In this document: one piece after another, positions 1 to 9,239 of the stretch
Numbering within the stretch: the first letter of the stretch is position 1
Layout: each line of letters opens with the position of its first letter
Source: Calliopsis andreniformis
Lineage: Eukaryota; Arthropoda; Insecta; Hymenoptera; Andrenidae
DNA: 64,000 nucleotides
Direction of reading: 5' to 3'
NCBI RefSeq assembly: GCF_051401765.1
Contig: NC_135071.1
Location: forward strand, 6,240,961-6,304,960
Notes under the pieces: generated by a model
Database searches by the model: none
The model's input: the letters and a program-made list of their open reading frames with translations, nothing else
Told to the model about the DNA's origin: nothing
Made by a program: the position numbers and the translations under genes

Positions 1-323
1 CAGTCCCATATTCAACAATAAAATATATGGCAGCAAAGCCTTGGGGTGCAAATATATTCGTCAACCGATGGTTTCCAGAGCTGGTTCACCAACGCCTGTT
101 TTCGGCGCTTACCACCGTAAAGGGTGTACATGTAGGAAGCTGGAAACTGGAAACCAGCGCGAATACAGTGATAGTTCTCGGACTGTCCGAAAAAGTGGTC
201 AATCAAAATGCAAATTTTTTCAATGCCGTTTTTATATTGGTGTGTAGTGTGTTTTGTTCGAATTATTTATTTGATTTATCATTCTGTTGAAAAACTTCAA
301 GGTGTAAAAATCTTGTCTATTTA
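1..323. other. Non-genic left edge
   Basis: No gene is recognised. Positions 27-230 are GC-richer than the surroundings and stay open in several frames, but the translations resemble no family I know. The stretch contains a short palindrome (CTCGGACTGTCCGA around 178-191). It could be the outer flank of the Harbinger element to its right, but no matching terminal repeat was found. Confidence 0.4.
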
Positions 324-470
324 TGTCTTAAATTTTCTTCTAATTTGTTGTTCTTTGTGTTGTATTGTTTAGGTCTTAAATTTCTGATTAATTTCTTGTT
401 ACATTGTGTTATATTGTTTGTGTCTTGAATTTCCGGTTAATTTCTTGTTATATTGTTCTGTATTGTTTAA
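324..470 (+). repeat. Three tandem ~49-bp units, T-rich
   Basis: Three imperfect copies begin at about 324, 372 and 421. Each starts with a GTCTTAAATTT-like block and ends with a TGTATTGTTT-like block. They lie just beyond the 3' end of the minus-strand MADF-BESS pseudogene, so they may sit in its former 3' untranslated or subterminal transposon region. Function is unknown. Confidence 0.7.
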
Positions 471-1331
471 TTTAAAACTGTCCACAATGGATACGCAAAT
501 TCTTGTACTATTTCCTGAATTCTGTTGCGAAAACTTAATATTTTTTCAGGTCGAATTTTTTTGACACATGGTATAATGCTTTTAAAAACGAGTAAATCAT
601 CTTCTTCAGTCTCCCTTAACCTCCGTTCGGATTTTTCCTTTAAAATTAATAATTTTTCTTTCTCTATATATAATATAGACGACGTGTAGTCGTCTCTATT
701 ACGCCTTGTTTTTTGTTTGTTGCATTGCTTTGTCGTTCACGAATAGTCACAGCTGGAATTGCTGAGTTGTCATCCCGAGAAGTCAGACTGCTAGATTCAG
801 TTGTAACTTCCTCCTCAGTTATATCCCAGTCCTCAATATTCATTTCTTTCTCACCTCCATCTAGAATTTTTTAATTCATTATACTGTAAAATCATTCTAT
901 AAAAATTTCGATGTCGAACAATGACGTAAATATTGTTTGATATGAAAGCTTCATAAAAATCTTCGAAGATGCAGAATGGTTTTGGTTACGGATGGTTCTA
1001 CTCTTAATACCTACTTTCTATAGATGTAGATAAATTCCTAGAACTCTTTCGGGGTGTTACGATATCTTTTAAAAAATACAGTGCTTTAAAATAATGCTAC
1101 CTGCTCATCGTTCTTTCACCACCTTCATCCCCTGATAGTGGCCGCTTTATTTTGGAAATCTCCATAGCAAATTGGTCATGCAAATACTTCCATTTTTTTT
1201 TAAACATAGCCACTGTACTTAGAGAAAAAAAAGACATACAGTATACAGGGTTCACAAAGTACTACTTGTATCCTTTTACTGCTAAGTATTTATTTTTAAC
1301 TGCTTCTTCTCTTTTAAATATTTTTAACTAG

Positions 1332-2340
1332 ATGGTTTATTATAATTCTGTGATTGTATTTAAATATTTGACAACAGGATCATCCTTCAACGAACTAGCT
1401 TTTGCTTTTTGAATGAGTTTCTCAACAGTTGCGCTCATTGTAAAGGAGGTTATTTCTACAATATAGGACAATCTTCAACTGCATCATATGCCAGTACCGA
1501 CAAGAATTCTTCAACTGCATCATATGCCAGTACCGACAAGAATTCTTCAACTGTATCATATGCCAGTACCGACAAGAATTCTTCAACTGCATCATATGCC
1601 AGTACCGACACGATTTTTTAAGAATTGCCAAAGAAATGTTTGATTTATGGAATATTCTAAATTACGTTGGAGGTATCGACGGGAAACATGTACACACTAA
1701 GTGTCCAAAAAAATCTGGGTCGATGTTCTACAACTATAAACAGCTTTTCTCCATTGTTCTACAAGGCGTTGTAGATACTAATTATCGATTCATAATCATC
1801 GATGTTGGGGCATATGGAAAGCAAAGCGGTGGCGGGACCTTCCAAGCATCCGATATATACAATCGAATAGAAACAAAACGTTTTGAAATTCCGGAACCAA
1901 CAATTTTGCCCGAAACAAATGTAAAAGCTCCATTTGTATTTCTGGGAGATGAAGCATACCCATTACTCCCATACCTGCTTAAACCGTATGCGAGGAATGA
2001 TCTGGGCACCGACGAAGAAAATTTTAACAAAAGATTATCACGCATACGCAAATCTGTAGAGTGTGTGTTTGGAATTTTATGCGCTAAGTAGCGTTCACTT
2101 GTAAAACGTATTGAAACGAACGTTGATATAGCAAAAAACATTATAAAATGTATGTGTCTTTTGCACAACATAATTATAGATAGAAAAGACGTTCAACATA
2201 ATTTACAAGCCACTGCAGTAGTCCCGATCCCCCAAAATTCAGAGAGACCACTTAGAAGATCTACAAATCAATCGCAAAGTATAAGGAGTTTATACACCAT
2301 TTATTTTGCGAACAATCCATTAAGCTACAATGTAGAGTAA
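1332..2340 (+). pseudogene. PIF/Harbinger DDE transposase pseudogene (HARBI1-like)
   Basis: The N-terminal helix-turn-helix part is partly present in the frame of 1371 (VFKYLTTGSSFNELAFAF, then MSFSTVALIVKEVISTI). It carries two stops: TGA at 1410-1412, consistent with CGA to TGA, and TAG at 1464-1466, consistent with TGG to TAG. A 12-codon expansion and an extra T in the T-run at 1614-1619 then shift the frame. From 1636 the catalytic core is clear: first Asp in IDGKH (1678), second Asp in LGDEAYPL (1948), Glu in VECVFGIL (2059). A TAG at 2089-2091 interrupts before RSL; the frame then continues with LLHNIII to TAA at 2338-2340, with AATAAA at 2340-2345. All three DDE residues survive, but the gene cannot give a full protein. 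The family cuts and pastes DNA with TA-rich 3-bp target sites. Confidence 0.9.
1472..1615 (+). repeat. 36-bp minisatellite, four units, inside transposase codons
   Basis: Units are 1472-1507, 1508-1543, 1544-1579 and 1580-1615. They are nearly identical: one C/T change in unit 3, and a variant end in unit 4. In the transposase frame each unit is 12 codons, LQLHHMPVPTRI. This is the linker between the helix-turn-helix part and the DDE core, where Harbinger transposases have an MPxPT-like motif. The array therefore looks like expansion of real coding sequence by multiples of three, not inserted foreign DNA. Confidence 0.9.
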
Positions 2341-2737
2341 ATAAAAATTAAAGATTAAAGCTTTTGAGAGCGAACTTCATTTCCTTGGTGATAATATTTA
2401 CTTAGTAATATTTAGTTCAATTTGAACAGTAAAATATTATTATTGAATTAGTCTTGTTTGTCTTTTTTTCTTTATTTTTGTTTTCACGTGATGATTGTTG
2501 TTATATATTTTAAACTGAGACAATTTCTAACCATGATAACAGTAAAACAAATGCTGCAAGTACATACCTTTAGTGTGCGCATTTCACTGCTCACTTCCTG
2601 CCAACACTTCTCCACGTATAACCCATTTGAATAGTCCTTAAGGCGTTTATCCCAAATAGCTTTTCTTCTATATACAAGAGCTATTAATTAATCACTATCA
2701 ATTGTACTCATATTATATCGTGAGTCCGAACTTGTTT

Positions 2738-3345
2738 TCACGACGAGTGAAGCAAAAATATCATGGAAAGTGTGACGTCACATGTGGGTGAAAGATAATT
2801 CAAAACGGTTGACACGGCATTAATTTATATTATAAATTATTAAAAAGGGGAAGTAAAAACACAACAATATATAGACAACAATTTAGGTTATAACAAAAAT
2901 AAAATACCCAGCAGGTTGACTAAAAATATTTTATTTTATAATTTACAATTAGAAATAATTTTCTTCCAAATATTTGTGTACTATTCGTATTTTCATTACT
3001 TGTTTAAGCTAAAATAAGTTTTAAGAAAATAATTAATCAGACACCTTTTACAGAATATTATCGCTATCTCAATATTGAATTCAAATAAATTTTGATAGTC
3101 TCCAAAATATGTTATAATATGAGCACTATTTAAAATTGTAAAAGTAAAGTAAAAATTAATGACTAAAATATATACCTATAAAAACTATTATTTTATGTAC
3201 TTTAAAAAGAATGTACGTATACATTTATTAATTTATATCTTACAAAAATTAACAACATATTCAAGTTGAACATTAAAATAGTTTTCCATGTTTGCAATAT
3301 TAATATATCGCTCTTTCAAAACTATATAGGTAGTATATATTATAT
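2738..3345 (+). repeat. Harbinger-associated noncoding repeat, copy A
   Basis: This stretch matches the reverse complement of 58597-59010 over most of its length. Shared blocks include TTGACACGGCATTAA, CAGCAGGTTGACTAAAA-like, TTTTATAATTTACAATTAGA-like and CATAGGTAGTATAT-like segments. Copy A has about 240 extra bases (about 2985-3240). Near 2772 is a perfect palindrome, GTGACGTCAC, beside a conserved ATGTGGG. It lies between the Harbinger element and the intact MADF-BESS gene. Its right end blends into the promoter of that gene. Orientation is arbitrary. Confidence 0.75.
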
Positions 3346-3573
3346 GCTGTGTATATAAATATACACGGCCTAAGGTCTGGGTCGTCTAACTAAAAGTTGT
3401 CTGATGTGAACACAACTTTAAGGCACCGTCAACCAGTCGCCGGCAACCAGATCGTCAGCCATTACAAAAACACGAGCGACGCACGAGCGACCAGTTGGTT
3501 GCCACGACAACTGGAGTGCGCTGAATCAGTCTACGAGCAACTTTGGCACCGATCAGACGCGTGCAAGCTAAAA
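3346..3573 (+). promoter_or_regulatory. Putative promoter and 5' leader of the MADF-BESS gene
   Basis: A TATA-like TATATAAAT at 3352-3360 lies about 25-30 bases before a GC-richer stretch. The stretch has no in-frame ATG before 3574, although the frame stays open from about 3397. It contains repeated CAACCAG and a GGCAACC...GGTTGCC inverted pair (about 3442 and 3498). A transcription start near 3385 is inferred only. Confidence 0.4.
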
Positions 3574-4773
3574 ATGGCCTTTGATACAGAGAGATTCATA
3601 TTAGAAGTTGAATGTCGACGAGCGATTTGGGACGTATCACACAATGACTACTCCAATCGCGATATTAAAAGAAAGCAGTGGGAAGAGATAGTAAATTTGT
3701 TTGCGGTTGAAGGACTCTCTAAGGAGGAAAGCAAGGATCTAGGTGAGCGAGACGAATGTTACTTACTTCGATCAACAAACTTGGTGTTCTTCGCGAGTTC
3801 TGCTTGAAGTAGATAAAATAATAAAAACATAAAACTGCTGAAAAATTGATAACAAAATTTATGTTAAAATATTGTCAACATGGAAGTACGTATAGTTTCT
3901 CGTTATAGATTCACGGCTAACTGACAAGTTTATAGTGAGAAATATGAATGTAAATAACATTCTAACCTATCCTTACGGATTTGAAAACTTTGAAAAGGAA
4001 TTGAGAACTTGAGAAACAAATCAAGGATCGGGTATACATATCACTCATATACAATAAAAGTGACACAATTTAGGAAATACGGTTTACAAATTACGCCCAT
4101 AAAGTAGTTTAATATAACGTATATTTCGCTAAACGTACTTTTTTGGGTTGTGTCACTTTTATCGCATATGAGTGATGTACTGTTTCGACTTTTTTACAAC
4201 ATTGCGCGACACCAATGGGAGTGCTAGAGCTTCGAAATGTCAGTGTTAACGTAGCACTTTGTTGCAGGCCTAAATCTTCAAAAACGCTGGAAGAATTTGA
4301 GAAGCTGTTTCACAAGGGAACTACGAAGGCTAAAAAGCGCCAAAAGTGACTCAGCCGCCTCGCGTAAGAGGCCGTACATTTTCTACAATCAACTCTCGTT
4401 TTTAAAAAATGTAACCATAGATACAAACACAGAAAGCAGTATGTCGGAAGAGGATGAATCCACTGAGCAACTTAAATGGAAGCCATACTTAAGAGACGGA
4501 ATACCTGTACGAAAAAAGTTCAAAAAGATCGAGGAAAACGTGAACGAAGAACCAATAAATCTCTTGCAGAGATTCGTTAACGCGCAAATGAGACGAGAAA
4601 CAGTTTTGGAAGAGGATGAAGATAGGATGTTTCTGATGTCGCTGCTGTCTTCCTTTAGAAGGATTCCTGAGAATAAGAAAGCAACGACAAAGATTCAGAT
4701 TATTAAATTAATCGAAACTGCCCACTTTTCGGATAATATTTCTGATTTACGGTCGCAACTGGATATTCCGTGA
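3574..4773 (+). CDS. MADF-BESS domain protein (Adf1-like), two exons
   Basis: Exons are 3574-3742 and 4268-4773, joined in phase 1 (L-G|GC codon split), giving 224 residues ending in TGA. The donor is CTAG|GTGAGC and the acceptor TTGCAG|GCC; both match the consensus. ATG 3574 has a good context (AAAATGG) and starts right before the domain. The MADF domain covers about residues 7-105: FILEV, RAIWD, DYSNRD, KQWEEIV, then LQKRWKNLRSCFTREL in exon 2 and YNQLSFLKNV. An acidic linker and a basic KKFKK follow. A BESS motif covers about 175-208 (DRMFLMSLLSSFRRIPENKK). The family includes Adf1-type nuclear DNA-binding regulators, in which BESS mediates protein contacts. AATAAA at 5031-5036 may be the poly(A) signal. 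No disruption is seen. It could be a host gene or the accessory gene of another Harbinger copy, given its neighbours. Confidence 0.85.
4035..4179. mobile_element. Small MITE-like hairpin in the MADF-BESS intron
   Basis: About 30-bp inverted repeats face each other: left CACTCATATACAATAAAAGT with GACACAA following (from 4042), right reading inward CACTCATATGCGATAAAAGT with GACACAA following (from about 4174 leftward). The core is about 75 bp and partly self-complementary. The whole lies within the intron (3743-4267) and would fold into a hairpin in the pre-mRNA. No protein is encoded. Confidence 0.7.
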
Positions 4774-5454
4774 AGTCACGAAAAACACTGTCAGAAAATT
4801 GGAAAACTCACATATATGTATATATATTCTTCAACATGTAAAAAAATACACATTTGTAAAGTTGTATAGCTTTTTAGAAAACAGAAAAGAGAAATGTTAC
4901 ATATACATGTCTTATTTCGGTTTTGTAGCGCAGACCTAATTTAACGTGTATATCCGAGGACTTTGTTTATTTAGACTTGCATTAAACTTATTTTAGGTTT
5001 ATTTGTTACAGCTAACTATTAGTATGAGTGAATAAATAATTTACGTTGATGTAAGATTTATTTATCTTCAGGGGAAATGCTAAATCTTAGATTTAAGATA
5101 GATGTTGACGATTTGAATACTTCTAGAAGGTTGTTGAAAGATTTGGTCAATGTTCTCGTAAAGGTGAAGAATTTCATTTGGTACCGTCTTGTATTTAAAT
5201 ATTGTAAGTTTTTTGTGTACTTATAGGACCTGGATGTACATCGGCGAACAGTTCCGCGACACTAAGAACAGTATGCGAACAAATACGTAAAGAAATTATT
5301 TGTAGAAAATTTAATTTCCATACTGTCCACAAACTCTGGTGTATTCGCACCTTTAGATTTGTCAGTGCTATCTTCAAACTCAGGTAAATTAGGAATTTAG
5401 AAATAACAAGGATTCATTGCTTCAACTTTGAAGGTACATACATCTATTGAAGAT

Positions 5455-5460
<6 letters not shown>
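4774..5460. other. 3' flank of the MADF-BESS gene, no other gene
   Basis: AATAAA at 5031-5036 is the best candidate poly(A) signal. The rest is AT-rich. Short open frames on the minus strand (about 5195-5377) show no recognisable motif. Confidence 0.4.

Positions 5461-5485
<25 letters not shown>
5461..5485. repeat. (TA)n microsatellite, left of the piggyBac-like MITE
   Basis: An uninterrupted TA run ends directly in the TTAA at 5486-5489. A second TA run (5849-5869) starts right after the other end of the mobile element. The two runs may be one original microsatellite split by insertion. Confidence 0.85.
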
Positions 5486-5489
5486 TTAA

Positions 5490-5848
5490 CCCTTTCCACT
5501 CCAAGGCTGTTTTTGTTTTTATTCCACCAGCTCCACGCTTACAAGTCTTTGCATGAAAACAAACACGATGATGCACAGAGATAAGTTGTTTACGACGCGA
5601 ACATATAACGGTGCGATAACAACTAGTTTTATTATGTAGCATCGATAAAATTTAATTGAATTATAGTATCTTACGATTCTAGAATATGTTTCATTCATTC
5701 GTGATTCAAACATTTTAGTAACAAAAATCCCTCCTGTTTTAAAATTTTCCGCAAAAAGAGGTATTACATCATGTCGAGTATCACTCGACAGTGGAGCTAG
5801 TGGAACAAAATCAGTGTCGAGTGACACTCGACATTGGAGTGGAAAGGG
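5490..5848. mobile_element. piggyBac-like MITE
   Basis: The element starts with CCCTTTCCACTCCAA (5490-5504) directly after TTAA and ends with the exact inverse TTGGAGTGGAAAGGG (5834-5848). CCC-starting repeats and TTAA targets are hallmarks of piggyBac. The right TTAA is not preserved (ATAT instead). Near the right end are two 17-bp palindromic sites, GTCGAGTATCACTCGAC (about 5772-5788) and GTCGAGTGACACTCGAC (about 5816-5832), possible transposase-binding subterminal repeats. No transposase is encoded in the 359 bp. Confidence 0.75.
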
Positions 5849-5869
5849 ATATATATATATATATATATA
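5849..5869. repeat. (TA)n microsatellite, right of the piggyBac-like MITE
   Basis: TA run directly abutting the terminal GGG of the mobile element. See the left counterpart at 5461-5485. Confidence 0.85.
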
Positions 5870-6289
5870 CAACACATGGAAAATCTGTTAATCTAAGATT
5901 TGAATTTATACTAATGTTTTAGGATAAGATAAAGATGTAGAAAACTGGCATTGATCATGCTTGGTTCAGGTGAAGAATCAAGTTTGGATTTCAAATTTCA
6001 ATTATGAAATGAATTAGCTGTTTCTTGCTCCTTTAACAGTGATAGTCTTCTCTTCAATACTACCAAGACCAAGTAGTTTTTATTTGCCTAAAATTATTTC
6101 TAAGGTTACCTCTAAAATGTACCTAAATTTCCACTTATCTTGAGTCTTCATACAACTTCATCGTACCATATAAAATCTTTCATTCAAGATTTTCCAATAC
6201 ATTTATCCACAGCATTTTCTACGCCACGGTTCAAACTTCTAAAAAGATGTTCGATACAGCAACGTCAGCAAGACAAATCACACAATACG
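5870..6289. other. AT-rich intergenic, nothing recognised
   Basis: No coding motif, repeat pair or regulatory signature that I can support. Confidence 0.4.
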
Positions 6290-6870
6290 GCCCGCCCCCT
6301 GGGCCACTCAAAGACGACAAGTGAACCAGAAGGTAGTGTTCTTGCGAGAGCAACAGGCCAAGGCAGCCTTTGACTAGCATTGTTCGTGACCACGAATTAT
6401 TGTCATCCTGGCGAGTTTCCGGAAGCAACTAACAGTTTTGTAAAAAGCTTTCGCGAATTTACCAGGGTCGTAACTTCAACTTTGTCGCGAACAGTGTTTT
6501 CCACCATGGGACAGGGGACGAGGAGACCTGTGTCGGCGGAGTAGGGCTGGGAGAAGAGAAGATAAAGCAGGGAGGGCGAAAGAGACGCCCTTGGTGAAAT
6601 TACAGCCTCGTAACTCCCGGTAAGCGGGAAAGAGGGTATGTGACAGCGGGCGGACGAGCGAACGAGCGAACAGGCGAATAGGTGGACGAACCGCGAATGG
6701 TTTCCGGGAGTTTTATAGCCAACAGGGGGGGTGTTTCAGGCCGAACTACCCCAGGGTTGCCTTACGGGGCTACACCATTACATGGTTCCCGCATTCTCGT
6801 AAACAACTGCCCAGACGTGCTTATCACGTCCTCGCTATACGTGGTTTTACTACTTTGGTTAATCTCCATT
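6290..6870. other. GC-richer noncoding island
   Basis: Base composition changes sharply from the surrounding AT-rich DNA, with purine-rich and GCGAACGA-type runs near 6650-6680. Frames on both strands are open only because of composition and show no domain. It could be a regulatory block or a noncoding exon. Confidence 0.35.
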
Positions 6871-8600
6871 GATTCCTGAGGAATTAATATAAACATTCGT
6901 TGCGATATCGGCGGAGATTAGTGGAAGATTAAGGATTCTTTCCATCTTGAAAATTTAGAAGAATAAATTTCGAGTTTTTTTTCTATGGCAGCAATTTTTG
7001 TTGTTTATTTAATTGTAACTGCAACAGACTCACAAGAGTGTAATAATAATTCTGATGCACCAGTTAAAAAATGACATATGGGAGGGAGACATCTATGTGT
7101 GCTCTTCCTGTGGCAACTATATAACAGGATATTTGTTTTTAAAATCATATTTACATCATTTTATAAGATCCAGAATTCTGGCAGCAATATTGATAACGTT
7201 CGCATAGTGTTTGTAGAAATATGGTTTGTTGTAATACAAACTCCCAGATCTATAATTCCATTTGTTGTCATTAGCATAGTTGGAATAGCATATCGTTGAA
7301 TTTGCAAAAGTACGCAATTGAATGATAATTAACGAATAATCTCATGATATAGCATTTTGAAATACTGAGGATGATCCTACACATTATTCATTGAAAGTAT
7401 CGAAGTCGTATTGTACTTTATAACAAGGCTTAAATCTGATAATGATTTATAATAATATAACAAGGTTTAAATCAGATAATGATGTGAAAATCTTCGCATT
7501 GTGTTCAAATAATCAAAATTTAATACACAGAAGGACATTATCTAAGCAATTTACAAACAAAAGAGGATCTAAATGAAATCCCTGAGAAACGTCCGAAAAG
7601 AATATTTAAAGTAGGTAAAAATCTTCAATTTTTTTATGTAATTACTATTTAATTTAAATATTAGGATTTTTTAAATAAGTTACGGCGGAGAACATTAGAT
7701 TCACTTCAGAACTGTCACTTCAGATTACAAAATGCATTATTGTGGAATAATTTGAAATAACTATATTTATATTTAAATGTATTATTCCTCTTAAAAAGAC
7801 CTAAATTATAGCCTAAAATATTATTATTCATTCAACTAACTCTTATGTATAAACATTAAAATTTTACATGGGTAATTAATATCAGTAACTAATAATACCT
7901 ATTAGTCCTATTACTAACAAAATTGATAATAATTATTTCATAAAAAATATTTGTACTCAGAAGAATGTTATTTGAAGTTTTCGCGCATTTAGAATGTAAA
8001 TTGCGGTCAAAAATAACATATTATAATTCCGGACTTAATTTCGGACAGGGCTAAAATGAAATAAATAAAGTAGCTTGACGCGCACGGTACATTCGAGATA
8101 TCTAAAATGGTGTATCTTTTAAATATCGCTATTACCGGTTAGACGGTCTATGCCATGTTTATGCCACTCCTATTTCAGCTACATTTTCGACATTGGTGGT
8201 AAATCTGTGGGATGTCAAGGGCAAAAGGTATGGCATATCTTATCGTAAACGTCTCATAACACCATTGCGGCTCTAACGATGCGTGACACACAACGCTGTA
8301 AAGCTATGGCGTTCTGTCAGAAAGCTTGTACGGATTGTAATCTTTAACTAACGCATCTCCTTCCTTCAATCGCTCCCATATTACTGTCAATCGAGGACAC
8401 GCCTAACGTTTTTCTCCTATTCTATGACCTATTCTCCATATTTCTCGATTTTATTACAAAATGACTACTCCAAGTTCTTCATCATATTTTCCCTATTAGT
8501 TGTCCACCTACCTGTAAGTTAGAAATACGTGTGCGGCTACACATGTGTAAGTTACTTAACATCAGAGAAGTTAATACGTACTTAGTATGTAGAGACATGT
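6871..8600. other. AT-rich intergenic, nothing recognised
   Basis: Short frames (for example 7078-7299) are hydrophobic chance translations. Positions 8040-8420 are more balanced in composition and may be another island. No gene or repeat is supported. Confidence 0.35.
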
Positions 8601-8609
8601 ATAGATATA

Positions 8610-8670
8610 CACTACCTGCTAAAAGTTTGCATTCACCTCCTGAATTAAATAATACAAAAATTACTTTATT
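8610..8670 (+). mobile_element. Tc1-like transposon end, remnant
   Basis: TACACTACCTGCTAAAAGTT followed by TGCATTCACCTCC resembles the terminal repeat of insect Tc1-like elements (consensus-like CACTGCTGGCCAAAAGTTTG). A second, better copy occurs at 38903. No partner end or transposase is visible nearby. Confidence 0.45.
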
Positions 8671-8849
8671 TAACATATAAACAATTAATAAAATAGAATA
8701 AAGAACATTGTAAATATTGTAGGAAGGTACTGAAGTCAAACATACTTTGATAGATGGTGTAAAATCTTAAATAGTGTAACTTAATAAGAATTAGCAAATT
8801 ATTGGCATGTAATGTATACATAATGTTCAAAATCGGATTAAGGTTATGT

Positions 8850-9170
8850 CAAACCCGCTGCTGATCAATGGAGGGGCAGCACTATACTAAACTATTCCTT
8901 ACTTTTTGAGAGAGTTTTATACAGAAGAACTATTTTTAATGCCTGGGCAAAAGTAAACTTTAAAACTCTACAGTAAATATGATTTTTGAAGAAAATTATT
9001 AACATATCGAAATTAATTTTTTCCGCAAGTATTTGCAGAAATTTATTTTTATAATTTAAGGCCTTTTTAAAACTTTACTTATTTTAAAACTTAAGGCCTC
9101 CTAAAGCGTAAGGCCTGAGGCCATAGTCCCCACTTAGCCCCCCCCCCTCTTAATCCAGGCTTGACAATGT
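8850..9170. mobile_element. Possible hAT-type remnant
   Basis: The left part carries GGAGGGGCAGCACTA and TGCCTGGGCAAAAGT. The right part has several AAGGCCT blocks and ends in a C-rich CCCACTTAGCCCCCCCCC run. Such GGGCAAA and GGCC-rich tails are common at hAT ends. Nothing codes for protein and the termini are not defined, so this is a weak call. Confidence 0.25.
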
Positions 9171-9239
9171 TTAAAAAGTTTTTTAATAGATCTCCACCGA
9201 TCCATAGATGTATAATCTCGCGGTGTGCTAGTCATAACA

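Larger units (their letters stand above)
484..2711 (-). pseudogene. MADF-BESS protein pseudogene of the Harbinger element
   Basis: Read on the minus strand. The first exon runs 2711 to 2568. It begins with ATG, has an in-frame TAA at codon 8, then gives the MADF start LIALVYRRKAIWDKRLKDYS and ends at a good donor (AAG|GTATGT). The second block starts near 1217 and encodes KKKWKYLHDQFAMEISKIKR, then a TAG where MADF normally has tryptophan, then HYFKALYFLKDIVTPRKSS, the typical MADF end. Beyond 870, an acidic linker leads to a BESS-like motif (DDLLVFKSIIPCVKKIRPEK, around 500-590). At least one frameshift separates linker and BESS. MADF-BESS proteins bind DNA in the nucleus, and in Harbinger elements a MADF or Myb-like partner is known to accompany the transposase. 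Exact exon ends are approximate. Confidence 0.8.
480..2735. mobile_element. Decayed PIF/Harbinger transposon with two genes
   Basis: The region holds both genes expected of an animal PIF/Harbinger element: a DDE_4-type transposase (+ strand, 1332-2340) and a MADF-BESS DNA-binding partner (- strand, 2711 to 484). Both are broken by stops and shifts, so the element cannot supply its own proteins. The transposase lies entirely within the gap between the first and second MADF exon blocks, antisense to it. Terminal inverted repeats and the 3-bp target duplication usual for this superfamily could not be placed. The right boundary adjoins a Harbinger-associated repeat at 2738. Confidence 0.75.

Noticed and set aside
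1472..1615. CRISPR-like array
   Set aside because: The units are head-to-tail with no unique spacers, and the context is a eukaryotic transposon gene.
1409..1621. Separate 70-residue serine/threonine-rich repeat protein
   Set aside because: This is the wrong frame of the 36-bp array. The correct frame continues the Harbinger transposase (LQLHHMPVPTRI).
3397..3573. N-terminal extension of the MADF-BESS protein
   Set aside because: The extension is open but has no ATG. The TTG at 3397 is not a likely eukaryotic start, and MADF proteins typically start just before the domain as at 3574.
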